64,000 nt of DNA from Bin87 sp965203195 (GCA_965203195.1 OZ241860.1:1488001-1552000); one strand, 5' to 3'. Shown: positions 1 to 8,820, counted from the first letter of the stretch. Notes: generated by a model from the letters alone, not told the origin. A program made the numbers and translations.

Positions 1-765
1 GCCGAGTACGCTGCTGACGCCGACGGCGCGGGCAAGGCAGCTACCGAGCTGTTCAACGCTCGTCGGGGCGAAGGCAACAACTTCCGCGCGCTGCTGGAAT
101 CGGCAAAACTGCCTGCCGGCTTGGAGGGCGCGCTGTTCGGGCGGATGGTTACCTCCGACCCCGGCGCCAACATTGACGCCGCCGTCCATGTCGCCCACGC
201 TTTTACGGTGCACCGGGAGGAAAGCGAAAGCGACTACTTTTCGGTAGTGGACGACCTGCAAAGGGAGGATGAAGACCCCGGGGCCGCTCACATCGGCGAT
301 ATGGAACTGACCGCCGGCCTGTTCTACGGCTATGTCGTCGTGGATGTGCCGGGGCTGATTTCCAACCTGGAGGGCTGTCCGGCCGCCGAATGGGATACCG
401 CCGACCGGGAACTGGCCGGGCAGGTCATCCACAATCTTCTGCATCTGATTGCCACCGTGTCGCCGGGGGCCAAGCTGGGTTCTACCGCGCCCTACAGTTA
501 CGCCAACCTGATGCTGGTAGAGGCGGGCAGCCGGCAGCCGCGTACCCTCGCCAACGCCTTCCGCAAGCGGGTTAGTCCGCAGACCGAGGACGCCGCCCGC
601 GCCCTGTCCGTCCATATGGCGAAGCTGGACGCTTGCTACGGCGGCAGAGAAGCCCGCCGGTTTATGTCGGTGGATGACTGCGATATTCCAAAAGCGGAGC
701 AGCTCGGTCTGGACGATTTGGCGACCTGGGCCGCCGATGCGGTGCGCAGCGGCGCGGCGGTGTGA
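1..765 (+). CDS. cas7e: Cas7e (Cse4/CasC), Cascade backbone, 5' end missing
   Basis: The frame is open from the first base, so the gene begins upstream of the window; about 254 C-terminal residues are visible. Cas7e subunits polymerise along crRNA to form the backbone of the type I-E Cascade complex. The visible segment carries the family's C-terminal layout: an acidic ESESDYFSVVDDL stretch, then the FYGYVVVDVPGL strand and a helix followed by the SYANLMLVEAG region. Its TGA overlaps the ATG of cas5e by one base, so the two are translationally coupled. Gene order (cas7e-cas5e-cas6e-cas1e-cas2e) supports the call. Cas3, Cas8e and Cas11 would be expected upstream, outside the window. Confidence 0.93.
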   Translation, partial: AEYAADADGAGKAATELFNARRGEGNNFRALLESAKLPAGLEGALFGRMVTSDPGANIDAAVHVAHAFTVHREESESDYFSVVDDLQREDEDPGAAHIGDMELTAGLFYGYVVVDVPGLISNLEGCPAAEWDTADRELAGQVIHNLLHLIATVSPGAKLGSTAPYSYANLMLVEAGSRQPRTLANAFRKRVSPQTEDAARALSVHMAKLDACYGGREARRFMSVDDCDIPKAEQLGLDDLATWAADAVRSGAAV

Positions 766-1532
766 TGATGCGTCATCTCATCCTCAATCTGGAATCGCCG
801 CTGCTGGCTTTCGGCGGGGAGACTATTGACAACCTGGGCGTCATCCGCCCCTTTCCGGCGGCGTCAATGCTGACCGGCCTGTTTGCCAACGCCCTAGGCT
901 GGCGGCGCACGGAACGGGAACGGCACCAGCAGCTGCAAGACCGGCTGGTGTTCGCCGCCCGCATTGACCGGGAACCGGCCGGCGGCGTGCGGATGACCGA
1001 CTTTCAGACGGCACAGCTGGGCGCCAGCGATCGGGGCTGGACGACGCGCGGCCAGCCGGAGGGCCGGGCGGGTGGCCCTAACACCTACAACGCCCCGCAC
1101 TTGCGCTACCGGGATTACTACGCCGATATGCGCGTTACCGTAGCTCTGCGCCTGCGGCACGACGATGAGTCTCCTACGCTGGACGAACTGGCGGCCGCCC
1201 TAGACGAACCAGCGCGTCCGTTGTTCATCGGACGCAAGCCCTGCCTGCCGTCAATCCCGCTGTTCGGAGGCTTTGAGGAGGGCGATACGGCGCTGGCCGC
1301 TCTGCTCCGGCGTCCTCTGTACTGCGCGCCCCGCGCCACGGAACCCATACGCGCGCTGTGGCCGGAGGGCGAGGGCGTCGCCCATATTGAACCGCAACGC
1401 AACGGAATGCTCACCGACCAGCGCAACTGGATGTCCGGGTTGCACGGCGGCGGACGCTGGGTCTGCGAGGCCGGCATACCCAGAGGCAAGTTTGCCGTCG
1501 GCTCGGAACCGGAAAAGGACGAATCACAATGA
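765..1532 (+). CDS. cas5e: Cas5e (CasD), Cascade subunit
   Basis: This 255-residue protein has the Cas5 RAMP signature at its N-terminus: LNLESPLLAFGGE followed by the IRPFPAASMLTGLFANALGW helix. In type I-E, Cas5e caps the 5' handle of the crRNA in Cascade. I chose the ATG at 765 because it overlaps the cas7e stop (TGATG); an ATG at 768 and a GTG at 762 are also possible. The 3' end overlaps the cas6e start as ATGA. The middle contains the DFQTAQLGA and LRYRDYYADMRVTVAL segments typical of the I-E subfamily. No lesions are visible. Confidence 0.92.
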   Translation: MMRHLILNLESPLLAFGGETIDNLGVIRPFPAASMLTGLFANALGWRRTERERHQQLQDRLVFAARIDREPAGGVRMTDFQTAQLGASDRGWTTRGQPEGRAGGPNTYNAPHLRYRDYYADMRVTVALRLRHDDESPTLDELAAALDEPARPLFIGRKPCLPSIPLFGGFEEGDTALAALLRRPLYCAPRATEPIRALWPEGEGVAHIEPQRNGMLTDQRNWMSGLHGGGRWVCEAGIPRGKFAVGSEPEKDESQ

Positions 1533-2269
1533 GCAACTGCGCTCCGCTGCAAATGATACGCGCTGACGTCAGCGTGCGGGATTTTCAGCGCTGGATGGGT
1601 TCCCGACGACTGCAAGATGCCGACCACGCGATGCACTGTCTGCTGACGGAATGTTTCGGCGAGCTGGCGCCGAAACCGTTCCGGGCGCTGTTTCCCCGCG
1701 GCGGCTCCAAAGGAACGCTGTACGGTTATGGAACTGCCGCCGCCGATGCGCTGCGGGACGCCGCCAGCACATTTGCCTGCCCACTGCAATCCCAAATCAT
1801 TCCCGCAGATAGCTTGGACAGCAAGCCGATGCCGGCGGAATGGCCGGCCGGCAAACGGCTCGGTTTTGAGGTACGCATCCGACCCATCGTGCGCCGTACC
1901 CGTCAGGCGTATAGCCGCCCCGGCAAAGAATACGATGCGTTCCAGATTGAAGCAGACCAGTATCCCAAAGGCGCAATGCCCCGTAGCCGCGAGGAAGTCT
2001 ATCGCGACTGGCTGTCCAGCCGGTTTGATATGCGCGGCGGCGCCAAACTGGAGTCGGCCGCTATTCAGTCGTTCCAGCGCATCCGCGCCTACCGCAAGCG
2101 CAACGCCGCTCGCTACAGCGAAGGGCCGGACGCTTTGATGCGCGGCGAGCTGACCGTTACCGACGGCACCGCTTTCGCCTGTCTGCTGAAAAAGGGCATC
2201 GGCCGGCATCGTGCCTACGGGTACGGGATGCTGCTGCTGCGTCCGGCCGGCAGCGTTGTCGGGCGGTAA
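1529..2269 (+). CDS. cas6e: Cas6e (CasE), crRNA-processing endoribonuclease
   Basis: The 246-residue product has the two-RRM Cas6e layout. An N-terminal DADHAMHCLLTECFG helix contains candidate catalytic histidines (H33, H36), followed by PKPFRALFPRGGS. Near the C-terminus a Gly-rich loop reads GIGRHRAYGYGMLLLRP, the hallmark of Cas6 RAMPs. It cleaves pre-crRNA within the repeat and stays bound to the 3' hairpin in Cascade. The start overlaps the cas5e stop (ATGA), and 66 bases separate it from cas1e. The protein appears full length. Confidence 0.92.
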   Translation: MSNCAPLQMIRADVSVRDFQRWMGSRRLQDADHAMHCLLTECFGELAPKPFRALFPRGGSKGTLYGYGTAAADALRDAASTFACPLQSQIIPADSLDSKPMPAEWPAGKRLGFEVRIRPIVRRTRQAYSRPGKEYDAFQIEADQYPKGAMPRSREEVYRDWLSSRFDMRGGAKLESAAIQSFQRIRAYRKRNAARYSEGPDALMRGELTVTDGTAFACLLKKGIGRHRAYGYGMLLLRPAGSVVGR

Positions 2270-2335
2270 GTTGGCCCCCGGCGCAATTTAGCAACCGAAT
2301 AGGTCACTGATCTACAAAACTATGGAGCTAATGCA

Positions 2336-3265
2336 ATGTTGAGAGGCCGGCTGGGGCTGGAAACCGCCCGCATACCCCACGCTGACCGGCATGGGCTACT
2401 GTGGCTGTCGCGCGGGGCATTGACGGTGCGCGACGGCTCCCTGCGTTTTGAGCGCCAGGCGGGGCCGGATGCCGACAGCGCCCTGGACACGGGCGAGTAT
2501 GGCGTCCCCTTTCAGAGCCTGTCGATGATACTGCTGGGGCCGGGTTCTACGGTCAGCCACGACGCGTTGCGGCTGATGGCGCGGCACGGCACCGCGCTGG
2601 TGGCGGTGGGCGAGGACGGCGTGCGGTGCTACACGGCGCCCCCGCTGGCGCCGGACACTTCCGATCTGGCGCGGCGGCAGATGCGCGCCTGGGGCGACCC
2701 GATGGGCAGCCGCATCGTCATTGCCCGCAAGATGTACGCCCTGCGCCTGGGCGAAGTGCTGCCCCATACCGACCTGAACACCCTGCGCGGCATTGAGGGC
2801 GCGCGGATGAAGCGCACTTACCAGAACCTGGCCCAGCGCTACGGCATTCAATGGCGGGGGCGGCGTTACGACCGGGCCAAACCGATGGCGGCGGACATTC
2901 CCAACCAGTCGATTAACCATGCTTCGGTAGCGGTGACTTCGGCGGCGATCATCGCGGTTACGGCGCTGGGGGCGATTCCGCAGCTGGGGTTCATTCACGA
3001 GCACAGCGGAGACGCTTTTGCGCTGGACATCGCCGACCTGTTCCGGGATACGGTGCTGCTGCCGGCAGCGTTCCAGGCGGCCGGCGACATCGCCCAAAAC
3101 CCGCGCCTGGATGTGGAAAGGCACACGCGACGCACGACGGGAGACCTGCTGCGCACAGAGCGGGTCATTCCCAAGATGATTGACCGCATCAAGACGCTGT
3201 TCCAGGATGTGCCGCCGCTGGAAAGCGACGAGGCTGTGGCCGCGGAGCTGTGGGATTTGGAGTAG
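2336..3265 (+). CDS. cas1e: Cas1e, spacer-acquisition integrase
   Basis: At 309 residues this matches I-E Cas1. The metal-binding triad is present: E154 in RGIEGARMK, H221 in QLGFIH, and D231/D234 in ALDIADLF. The H-to-D spacing of ten residues equals that of E. coli Cas1. With Cas2e it forms the complex that integrates new spacers at the leader end of the array. It begins after a 66-base gap that lacks an obvious consensus promoter, so it is probably co-transcribed with the Cascade genes. The catalytic residues imply the enzyme could be active, although no array is visible. Confidence 0.95.
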   Translation: MLRGRLGLETARIPHADRHGLLWLSRGALTVRDGSLRFERQAGPDADSALDTGEYGVPFQSLSMILLGPGSTVSHDALRLMARHGTALVAVGEDGVRCYTAPPLAPDTSDLARRQMRAWGDPMGSRIVIARKMYALRLGEVLPHTDLNTLRGIEGARMKRTYQNLAQRYGIQWRGRRYDRAKPMAADIPNQSINHASVAVTSAAIIAVTALGAIPQLGFIHEHSGDAFALDIADLFRDTVLLPAAFQAAGDIAQNPRLDVERHTRRTTGDLLRTERVIPKMIDRIKTLFQDVPPLESDEAVAAELWDLE

Positions 3266-3289
3266 CGCGGGAAAGCGAGGGGGCCGGAA

Positions 3290-3577
3290 ATGACGGTAGT
3301 GGTTACGGTCAATGTGGAGGGGCGTTACCGGGGTTTTCTGGCCTCGGTGATGCTGGAAATTGCGCCGGGTGTGTACACTGCGCCACGGATGACGGCGGGC
3401 ATTCGCGACCGGATCTGGGATGTGCTGATGCGCTGGCATTACGAGCTGGGACAAGGTTCCATCGTGATGACCTGGCGCGACCCGGAGGCAGTAGGAGAAC
3501 AGCGGATATTGACGCTGGGCGAGGCGCCGAAAGAGATTGTGGACGCGGACGGGGTGTATCTGGTAAAGCATCACTAG
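3290..3577 (+). CDS. cas2e: Cas2e, spacer-acquisition partner
   Basis: This 95-residue protein starts with the TVVVTVNVEGRYRGFL strand and contains PGVYTAPRMTAGIRDRIWDVL, the typical I-E Cas2 (CasCas2 CT1978) pattern. It bridges two Cas1 dimers in the integrase. It lies 24 bases after cas1e on the same strand. The C-terminus ends GVYLVKHH, slightly short of longer I-E homologues. The stop codon TAG is inside a CTAG tetramer that is followed by GAGCGTGT, resembling the outer end of the IS5-family element at 5718. An insertion could therefore have trimmed the gene's end; this is inference. Confidence 0.92.
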   Translation: MTVVVTVNVEGRYRGFLASVMLEIAPGVYTAPRMTAGIRDRIWDVLMRWHYELGQGSIVMTWRDPEAVGEQRILTLGEAPKEIVDADGVYLVKHH

Positions 3578-3633
3578 AGCGTGTGGTCATAGACGCCGTC
3601 GTTCTGCTTCACTGACATTCCGGTTCATCGTGG

Positions 3634-3651
3634 TTCCGGCGCAAGCCGGAA
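3634..3651. repeat. REP-like palindrome downstream of cas2e
   Basis: A 7-bp stem (TTCCGGC/GCCGGAA) closes a GCAA tetraloop and is flanked by GTGG and TCCAG. This form resembles the widely dispersed REP-type sequence seen in many bacterial genomes. It has no following T-run, so it is not a classic terminator, though it may protect the cas transcript 3' end. Only one copy was noticed in the window. Confidence 0.55.
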
Positions 3652-3706
3652 TCCAGGTATACTGGTGGCAAAATGCGTAGCAGCGGACGCCTATGTTGCT
3701 GCCGCG

Positions 3707-3781
3707 CGGCGCGCTGACAGGTGCCTAGGCGTCGCTGGGTATTGTCGACCTTTTCCAATATGCGCCGCCGTCAGCGCGCCG
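3707..3781. repeat. 12-bp inverted repeat around a 51-base spacer
   Basis: CGGCGCGCTGAC at 3707-3718 is the exact reverse complement of the bases at 3770-3781. The enclosed spacer is non-coding. Size and position within mobile debris suggest a small remnant element or a protein-binding palindrome. No function can be assigned. Confidence 0.5.
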
Positions 3782-3811
3782 GCCCACAAATTATTACAGT
3801 GAGGCAAACCG

Positions 3812-4215
3812 ATGATTATGACACCTTTAACTACGGTGCTTTACGCCGGCATATCCCAGGATTTCCGCACCAGCGCCTGGAAGCACATGGACGAAGGTGA
3901 CTTGCCTAAGGCGTCTAACAGGAGTGAGGCTTGGTGACCGAAACGGTCAAGGCCATCAGCGCGCACTATGGCGACGTTATCCTCACCTACCGCGCCATTG
4001 TTGCGGTGATTGACCGGCTGGCTCAGCTTGCCGAAGCATAGGGCGATGCGGAAACCCGACGCCAGATTGACATTTCCTTTACTGTTGCCCGTAGCCTGCA
4101 TACCAACTTCTACGAAAACGAAATGCCCGAGACTATCGTACGTATCAGTTTGGATGTGTGAGTGGAACTTTCCCTGCGGCTTTATCAACTGTTCTGGCCC
4201 GATAGGTGCCACTAG
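3812..4215 (+). pseudogene. Broken PaREP1/HEPN-family protein gene
   Basis: Reading from the ATG at 3812 (preceded by GTGAGG) gives a start like PaREP1-family proteins, with a WKHMDEGDLPKAS helix typical of this HEPN-like fold. A frameshift near 3932 moves the reading to another frame, which continues TETVKAISAHYGDVI. In-frame TAG at 4039 and TGA at 4159 then interrupt it. Beyond them are the recognisable pieces FTVARSLHTNFYENEMPE and ELSLRLYQLFWP, and the frame ends at TAG 4213. One frameshift plus two nonsense codons make it clearly dead. HEPN-like proteins are often toxin or defence components, but what this copy did is unknown. Confidence 0.7.
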
Positions 4216-4272
4216 CCAGTTAACTGGTTAGGATTGATCCGGAGCCAACCGGCATCCACTGGAAACGCTTGA

Positions 4273-4644
4273 ATGCCGGCTGGCTCTGGTTGGCACCAGA
4301 ATGCCGGGCAAGAATCAAACCATCCGATCCACCCGATTGGAAACGCTGTCGACGGGCTGATCGAAGTTAGCAGCCTGGACCATCTGAACGCTGTCCGCTA
4401 TGACTTGGACGGCAACGGCCAGCCTCCCAACGACAACGCGGCCGCCTACGCCGTCGCCTTTCCGGGACGATCGCGATCCTTCGGCTGCCCCGACACCTCC
4501 GACATCGATCTTGGCCTTTGCCTGGGCTACGAACTGACCGCCAATCTAGACTTTGACACCAATGGAGGCGGCAACACCCACATTGGCGGCGTGGGCGACA
4601 GCGCCGATACCTCTTACTACAACGGCGGCGTTGCCGCCACCTAG
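4273..4644 (+). pseudogene. Fragment of a repetitive surface/adhesin-like protein
   Basis: The 123-codon frame contains GLIEVSSLDHLNAVRYDLDG, then CLGYELTANLDFDTNGGG and a Ser/Asn/Gly-rich tail. This pattern recurs in large secreted repeat proteins of Chloroflexota and other environmental bacteria: a structured 'X-years/dates' style module preceding GLUG-type repeats. Here there is no signal peptide and no downstream repeat region, and the frame ends at TAG 4642. The piece is probably an orphaned module left by rearrangement. Bases 4645-4927 after it hold nothing I could identify. Confidence 0.5.
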
Positions 4645-4927
4645 GTAGGGTTTTCTAAAAGTCGGACGCCGGAATCGGCCGATTACGAAATCAGCCCTGA
4701 AAAGCGAATCAGCGTCTGCTTCCGCCATCCAGTCGACCATTTTAAGCAATCGTGATTCCGCTTGATCACAGCTCCGAGAACAGCGTTCTGCGCCATAAAG
4801 CGCTCGAAATAGCAAAAAGGCCGGCGCACAACCGCGCCAGCTCTGATACGGCGCAACCCGCCGAAACCAACAGCCGCCAACCCCAAAACCCCAGACGCAG
4901 GAACATCGCCCCCACATCTCACCGCGC

Positions 4928-5590
4928 GGTAGCAATCGGCTATGCCGTTGCCGCCAAACTGTCATCAGCACCGGCAACTGCTCCAATGCCTGCAATAAAC
5001 TCAGCAGCCCTATGGCCTGCAACATTATCGCCGTCAGCAACACCAGGGCCCGCGCCTTCGCCACGCCACGATAGCAGCGCCGCTCTAAAACTGATGCGCC
5101 TTTCCACACCGAATACATCCGCTCCACTACCTCGCATCAGGCTGAACTCCCGCCGCTCCGGGCAGCCCCGCCGGTACGGATAGGCGAACAGCCGCACATC
5201 CGCTTGTGGGGCAATCCACACCTCATCGCCGCAAACCCGGTAGCCCTTGACGCTGCGACGCACCTTGCGCCGGGGGCAGTCCAGCCCCCGCCACCGGCCA
5301 AGCAATCGTCGGACAACCGATAGACATAGCAACCCGTATCCGCATCGGTACGGACATAGTCCAGGAGTGTTCCGTCCGAACAAGTCGGCGCGCCATTGCC
5401 GGTATAAACGCCGTAGCGCAACTTGCCCGGCTTCAAATCCCACTTGCGTAGCACATGGGCGCAACGCCCAGCTCCGGCAGAAAGGCATAATTCGTGCCGG
5501 CATCGTAGCCCCGGTCACCGGCGCAAACCACGGGGCGGAACCAGTCAGAGTCCGCCTGAATCTGTTCAACCAGCGCGGCAACATCAGAGT
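4928..5590 (-). pseudogene. Eroded DDE transposase (C-terminal half)
   Basis: Piecing frames together on the minus strand gives a transposase-like tail. One frame (5137-5454) reads KWDLKPGKLRYGVYTGNG. Another reads DEVWIAPQADVRLFAYPYRRG, then VERMYSVWKGASVLERRCYRG and KARALVLLTAIMLQAIGLL. The VER..YSVWKG segment corresponds to the YxxR/K-x-x-(V/I)E..F/..K helix that carries the last catalytic Glu in many IS4/IS1182-like transposases. Several frameshifts separate the pieces, so it is not functional. No terminal repeats were recognised for this element. Confidence 0.5.
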
Positions 5591-5717
5591 GTCACCTTGA
5601 CTGCCGGCCGTAACCGCAACAGCAATCGGCAGTTCGGTGACTGCGTCACAGAAGGCGTGCGCCTTGTAGCAGGATACCCACCACTTGCCGCCGGGGGGCT
5701 CCTGGTTCTTCCGTGTC

Positions 5718-6601
5718 TAGGGCGTGTCGCTGAATTATTTTGGCCCGCAGCGCCAGGGCGCGTATCTGGCAAATCGCCAGGTACGACGCCGCATTCTTCG
5801 CATAACGCGTAGCCACTCCGCGCCACTCCTTCAACTTGACAAAAGCGTTCTCCGTCAAATGACGCGCCTGGTACAACGCCACATCATACTTCTGCGCCAC
5901 CTTCCGGTTCCCCTTCGACGGTTAGTACCGAGCCATCCCGCGTGCCCGCGCCACTGCCAGTGCTTTACTGGTGTCATAACCCCTATCCGCCAGCAAATTC
6001 TCCGCTTCAATGCCTTCTATCAACTCTACCGCCTGGGTACAATCGGCCACCGTTCCCGCCATATCCAGCATCCGAACCGTCATTCCGTGGGCGTCCACCG
6101 CCGGATGGAGTTTGGTAGTCAGCCCCTCATATCATGTACAGGGCAGTCTCTTTTGTGCGCCTCACCGCTTGATTGCCCCCCACCGTGCCTGCGCCGTGTT
6201 GATGCGCCTTGACATAGCTGCCATCAATCATCAGGCATTCCAAGTACAGGTCGTTGGCCAGTGTGGCCAGGAGTCTCTCCCCAGCGCTGTATTTCTGCCA
6301 GTTGCGGAAGCGATTGTAGGTAGATCCCCAGTGTCCGTAATCAGGGGGTAGGTTGAGCCAAGGCGCGCCGGCGCCGAGAACCCGGAACACGGCGTTGATG
6401 AAGCAGCGGTGGTTCTGGGCAAGGCGTCCCACTTTGCCCGGGATGCCGGAGAGGATCGATTCCAGGATTGCCCCGGCGCGGTCGGAGATGGCGTGTTTGG
6501 TGATAGGCGGCAGTCGTCATTATGGGGGGCAACCTCGGGTTCGGCATTGCTGGCGGAGGCATTTTAGTACCAAGCCCCCCCAATTTAGGGACACGGCCTA
6601 G
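5718..6601 (-). mobile_element. Decayed IS5-family element (IS427-like) with terminal inverted repeats
   Basis: The left end CTAGGGCGTGTCGCTGAATT (5718-5737) matches the reverse complement of the right end (6582-6601) at 17 of 20 positions. The 884-bp length suits a small IS5-group element, and both ends sit in a CTAG tetramer, a known target preference of IS427-type elements that duplicate TA. The internal transposase lies on the minus strand and is inactivated. The right end abuts the 3' end of the radical SAM gene at 6598-7542, whose TAG stop overlaps the IS end. Confidence 0.8.
5740..6510 (-). pseudogene. IS5-family transposase, multiply inactivated
   Basis: The N-terminal part reads ITKHAISDRAGAILESIL, then GKVGRLAQNHRCFINAVFRVL and PPDYGHWGSTYNRFRNW. 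It continues to LMIDGSYVKAHQHGAG, which contains the first catalytic Asp. After 6140 the frame is lost; an in-frame TAA lies at 5924-5922. The C-terminal part resumes with HLTENAFVKLKEWRGVATRYAKNAASYLA, which carries the catalytic Glu. A likely one-base insertion also separates the start codon at about 6517 from ITKH. At least three lesions make it inactive in cis. Confidence 0.8.
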
Positions 6602-7542
6602 AAAGGCGGCGCAAACCCATCTTTCCCCTCGCCCAAAGGCGGCAGGTCGTTGTCCCGGAGCCGGTTGTTGAGTACGGCAAAGAACTCCCGGTAGCGTTCC
6701 AGGTATTCGGCTCCGAAATTGCTTCGGCTACAGCCCAGCTTTTCGGCCATCAGGTCCAGGGCGCTGTCGCGGGTACTGGCGACGAATTTGCCCCGCGCAA
6801 AGTGGAAGGGCTGGGCAATGAACTTGCGGACTCCGGTATCAACCAGTTCATCGGCAAAGTCCCCGTTGCTGTTCACCAGCAGCAGGGGCGTCATTGTGAT
6901 ACAGGCCGCAATGCCGGCGGCTTGCACTTCTTTGATAGCCGCCAGCCGGCGGGGGTTGGACGGGCAGAAGGGTTCAAAAACGCGGCGGATGTCCTCGTCG
7001 TCAGTGGTAACGGTCATATTGACCTGCACCCGGCCCCCGTTGTCCTCAATGCGCCGGAACAGGTCGCAGTCCCGCGCCACCAGGGGGCTGCGGGTCTGGA
7101 CCACCAGCCGGGGCCGGTGCCGTTCCGCCATAATCGCCAGCAGGCGGCGGGTGAGCTCCAGCCGCCGCTCAATGGGCTGGTAGGGGTCGGTGACGCTGCT
7201 CATATAGATGAGCTTGCCGTCCAGATAGCCCGGCTTGCGCTTGGCCAGCAGCGCAACGGCGTTTGCTTTAACACTCACCCAGTGGCCCCACGAATCCCGT
7301 TTGGCGGCGTCGCGGCTGAAAAAGGCCGCGTAGCAGTAGGCGCAGCCGAAAGAGCAGCCGCTGTACGGGTTCAGGGTGAAATCGTAGGCGTCCATAAAGC
7401 CGGTGGGCTTGGTGAGGATTTGGGCGGTGGGGGCGTAATCAACCGCCGTTTCCCCAATCCGGCGCGGCCCGCCGACTTCAAACGCCATCGGCTCTGCCGC
7501 GTCCGGGTATCCTGGCAGCATCGGCATAGTGTCATTTGCCAT
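6598..7542 (-). CDS. SPL/Rv2578c-type radical SAM protein
   Basis: The 314-residue protein has the radical SAM cluster motif C63-x3-C67-x2-C70 in NPYSGCSFGCAYCYA. Downstream come KLIYMSSVTDPYQPIE and QTRSPLVARDCDL, typical of the SPL-like (DNA photoproduct lyase superfamily) subgroup exemplified by Rv2578c. The substrate of this subgroup is not established. The ATG at 7542 follows a GGAGTTGGG-like leader. The TAG stop is formed within the end of the IS5-family element at 6598-6601, so the native C-terminus may have been altered. Convergent or co-directional partners do not clarify its role. Confidence 0.85.
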   Translation of the reverse strand: MANDTMPMLPGYPDAAEPMAFEVGGPRRIGETAVDYAPTAQILTKPTGFMDAYDFTLNPYSGCSFGCAYCYAAFFSRDAAKRDSWGHWVSVKANAVALLAKRKPGYLDGKLIYMSSVTDPYQPIERRLELTRRLLAIMAERHRPRLVVQTRSPLVARDCDLFRRIEDNGGRVQVNMTVTTDDEDIRRVFEPFCPSNPRRLAAIKEVQAAGIAACITMTPLLLVNSNGDFADELVDTGVRKFIAQPFHFARGKFVASTRDSALDLMAEKLGCSRSNFGAEYLERYREFFAVLNNRLRDNDLPPLGEGKDGFAPPF

Positions 7543-7596
7543 AATCCCAACTCCTTAAGACTAGTCTGATGGCGTGTGGTCGGCGTCGCCAGCCAA

Positions 7597-8772
7597 TTAA
7601 CCCAGCAGCGATGTGCCCAGCCAGATTGCTCCCAGCGTGCCGGCCACGCCAAGAAACGCCGCGCCCAGGATCGGCAGCAGACAACCCCTGCCGCCTGACG
7701 CGCCGGCGCCGGCCGTGCTTCTCTGCGCGTCTTGCGCGCGCGTGGCGCGTTGTTGCCGCCGCCGGCCGGCGCCTTCTCTTTGGGCTTGCCGGGGCTCTGC
7801 TGCAACTCTCCGCCGTCGCCCCGCCGCACTTGGCGTTGCAATAAATGCCCAAGCACCCGATACATCAGTATACAGCCTGCGGTTGCGCCAGGTACTTGGC
7901 TGGAAACCGCGATCAAAAGCAACACTGGCCGCGCGGCTGTTGTCAATATAAGAATCCTCAAAGCGGAGCTGCGGCTGCCCGCCATCTCCCCAGTGCCAAC
8001 CTGGCGGCAAAACCTGCCTCGCTAGATCAGTCTTCCATTCGTGGCAGGTTACAAACACCCCGGTAGGAGCAAGGGTATTACACAGGCCGGACAGCGCGTT
8101 TCCAACCGCGTTCTCACTGCCGTCGTAAAGCGTGTGCAACGCGCTTACCCAGTGGTCCATCCCATCAAACTTCCTAACGGAATGATACTGTTCGTGGAAT
8201 TCACTCCAATGCATCAGTTTCGCCGCTTCCGTTAGGAAATTCAGGCCAGTATAATGACCGGCTTCATTAGCAAACTCTTCCCACAATTTTTTGCCGAGCT
8301 CCATCATTGGCCGGCCGGTGTCAATAGCGTCCAACCAGACCCCGGCAATATCTTCGCCGCTTTCCAGCGCATCGGCCACGGCCAAGGCCAGCCCGAACTG
8401 CATCGCCAGGCAGCCGGCGCCAAAATCGGCCACCTGCAACCGGCCGGTGCGGGTTAGTCGGTTATCGCCCGTCGCCGTCGCGTCTTTGACGAGCGTATAT
8501 GCCAGGTTGATATGCCCCAGTTGGTACAGAATCACATACCGCAAAACTACCATCGGGTCGGAGTAGTCCGGCATATCGCCGCTGTTGCGCAGCCGCAGAA
8601 TACTCTCCTCCGACCGCTGCAACCAGTTGTCGACCTGCCCGGATGACATACCGGTAGTCAGCCGGTCGAATTCGTCGGCCAAGACTTTGGCAAAGGCGAT
8701 GTCCATGCACTCCGCTATGTCTGCGATGTTCCGTTCCGACCAGGAACCGTACAGGTCTGCCGTGATTGCCAT
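7597..8772 (-). CDS. Methyltransferase-like protein with C-terminal membrane anchor
   Basis: This 391-residue protein has a segment at about 112-132, RLQVADFGAGCLAMQFGLA, that looks like motif I of a class I SAM-dependent methyltransferase. VWLDAIDTGRPMMELGK follows and could be motif II. The region near 330-365 is Arg/Ala/Gln-rich and low complexity, and residues about 367-391 form one hydrophobic helix (PILGAAFLGVAGTLGAIWLG), suggesting an inner-membrane tail anchor. I do not recognise a named family. It reads in the same direction as the radical SAM gene downstream. Methyltransferase identity rests only on the motif-I-like glycine pattern. Confidence 0.6.
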   Translation of the reverse strand: MAITADLYGSWSERNIADIAECMDIAFAKVLADEFDRLTTGMSSGQVDNWLQRSEESILRLRNSGDMPDYSDPMVVLRYVILYQLGHINLAYTLVKDATATGDNRLTRTGRLQVADFGAGCLAMQFGLALAVADALESGEDIAGVWLDAIDTGRPMMELGKKLWEEFANEAGHYTGLNFLTEAAKLMHWSEFHEQYHSVRKFDGMDHWVSALHTLYDGSENAVGNALSGLCNTLAPTGVFVTCHEWKTDLARQVLPPGWHWGDGGQPQLRFEDSYIDNSRAASVAFDRGFQPSTWRNRRLYTDVSGAWAFIATPSAAGRRRRVAAEPRQAQREGAGRRRQQRATRAQDAQRSTAGAGASGGRGCLLPILGAAFLGVAGTLGAIWLGTSLLG

Positions 8773-8820
8773 CTTGCCCTCCTATCAGTAGCCGCCTCAA
8801 GGCACTAACTCCACTGTACC

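Noticed and set aside
1118..2209. Long minus-strand open frame across cas5e and cas6e
   Set aside because: It is a shadow in GC-rich DNA; plus-strand Cas genes have clear motifs.
2396..3574. 392-codon minus-strand frame across cas1e and cas2e
   Set aside because: His/Arg/Pro-rich shadow of two intact cas genes.
3621..3660. CGGTTCATC followed by a TTCCGGC-GCAA-GCCGGAA hairpin, which might be a relic CRISPR I-E repeat after cas2e
   Set aside because: Only one copy, no spacer-length periodicity, and the hairpin matches a common REP-type element better than an I-E repeat.
4273..4360. TGGAAACGCT occurring twice about 76 bases apart, suggesting an array
   Set aside because: Only about ten bases are shared and there is no third copy; too short for a CRISPR repeat.
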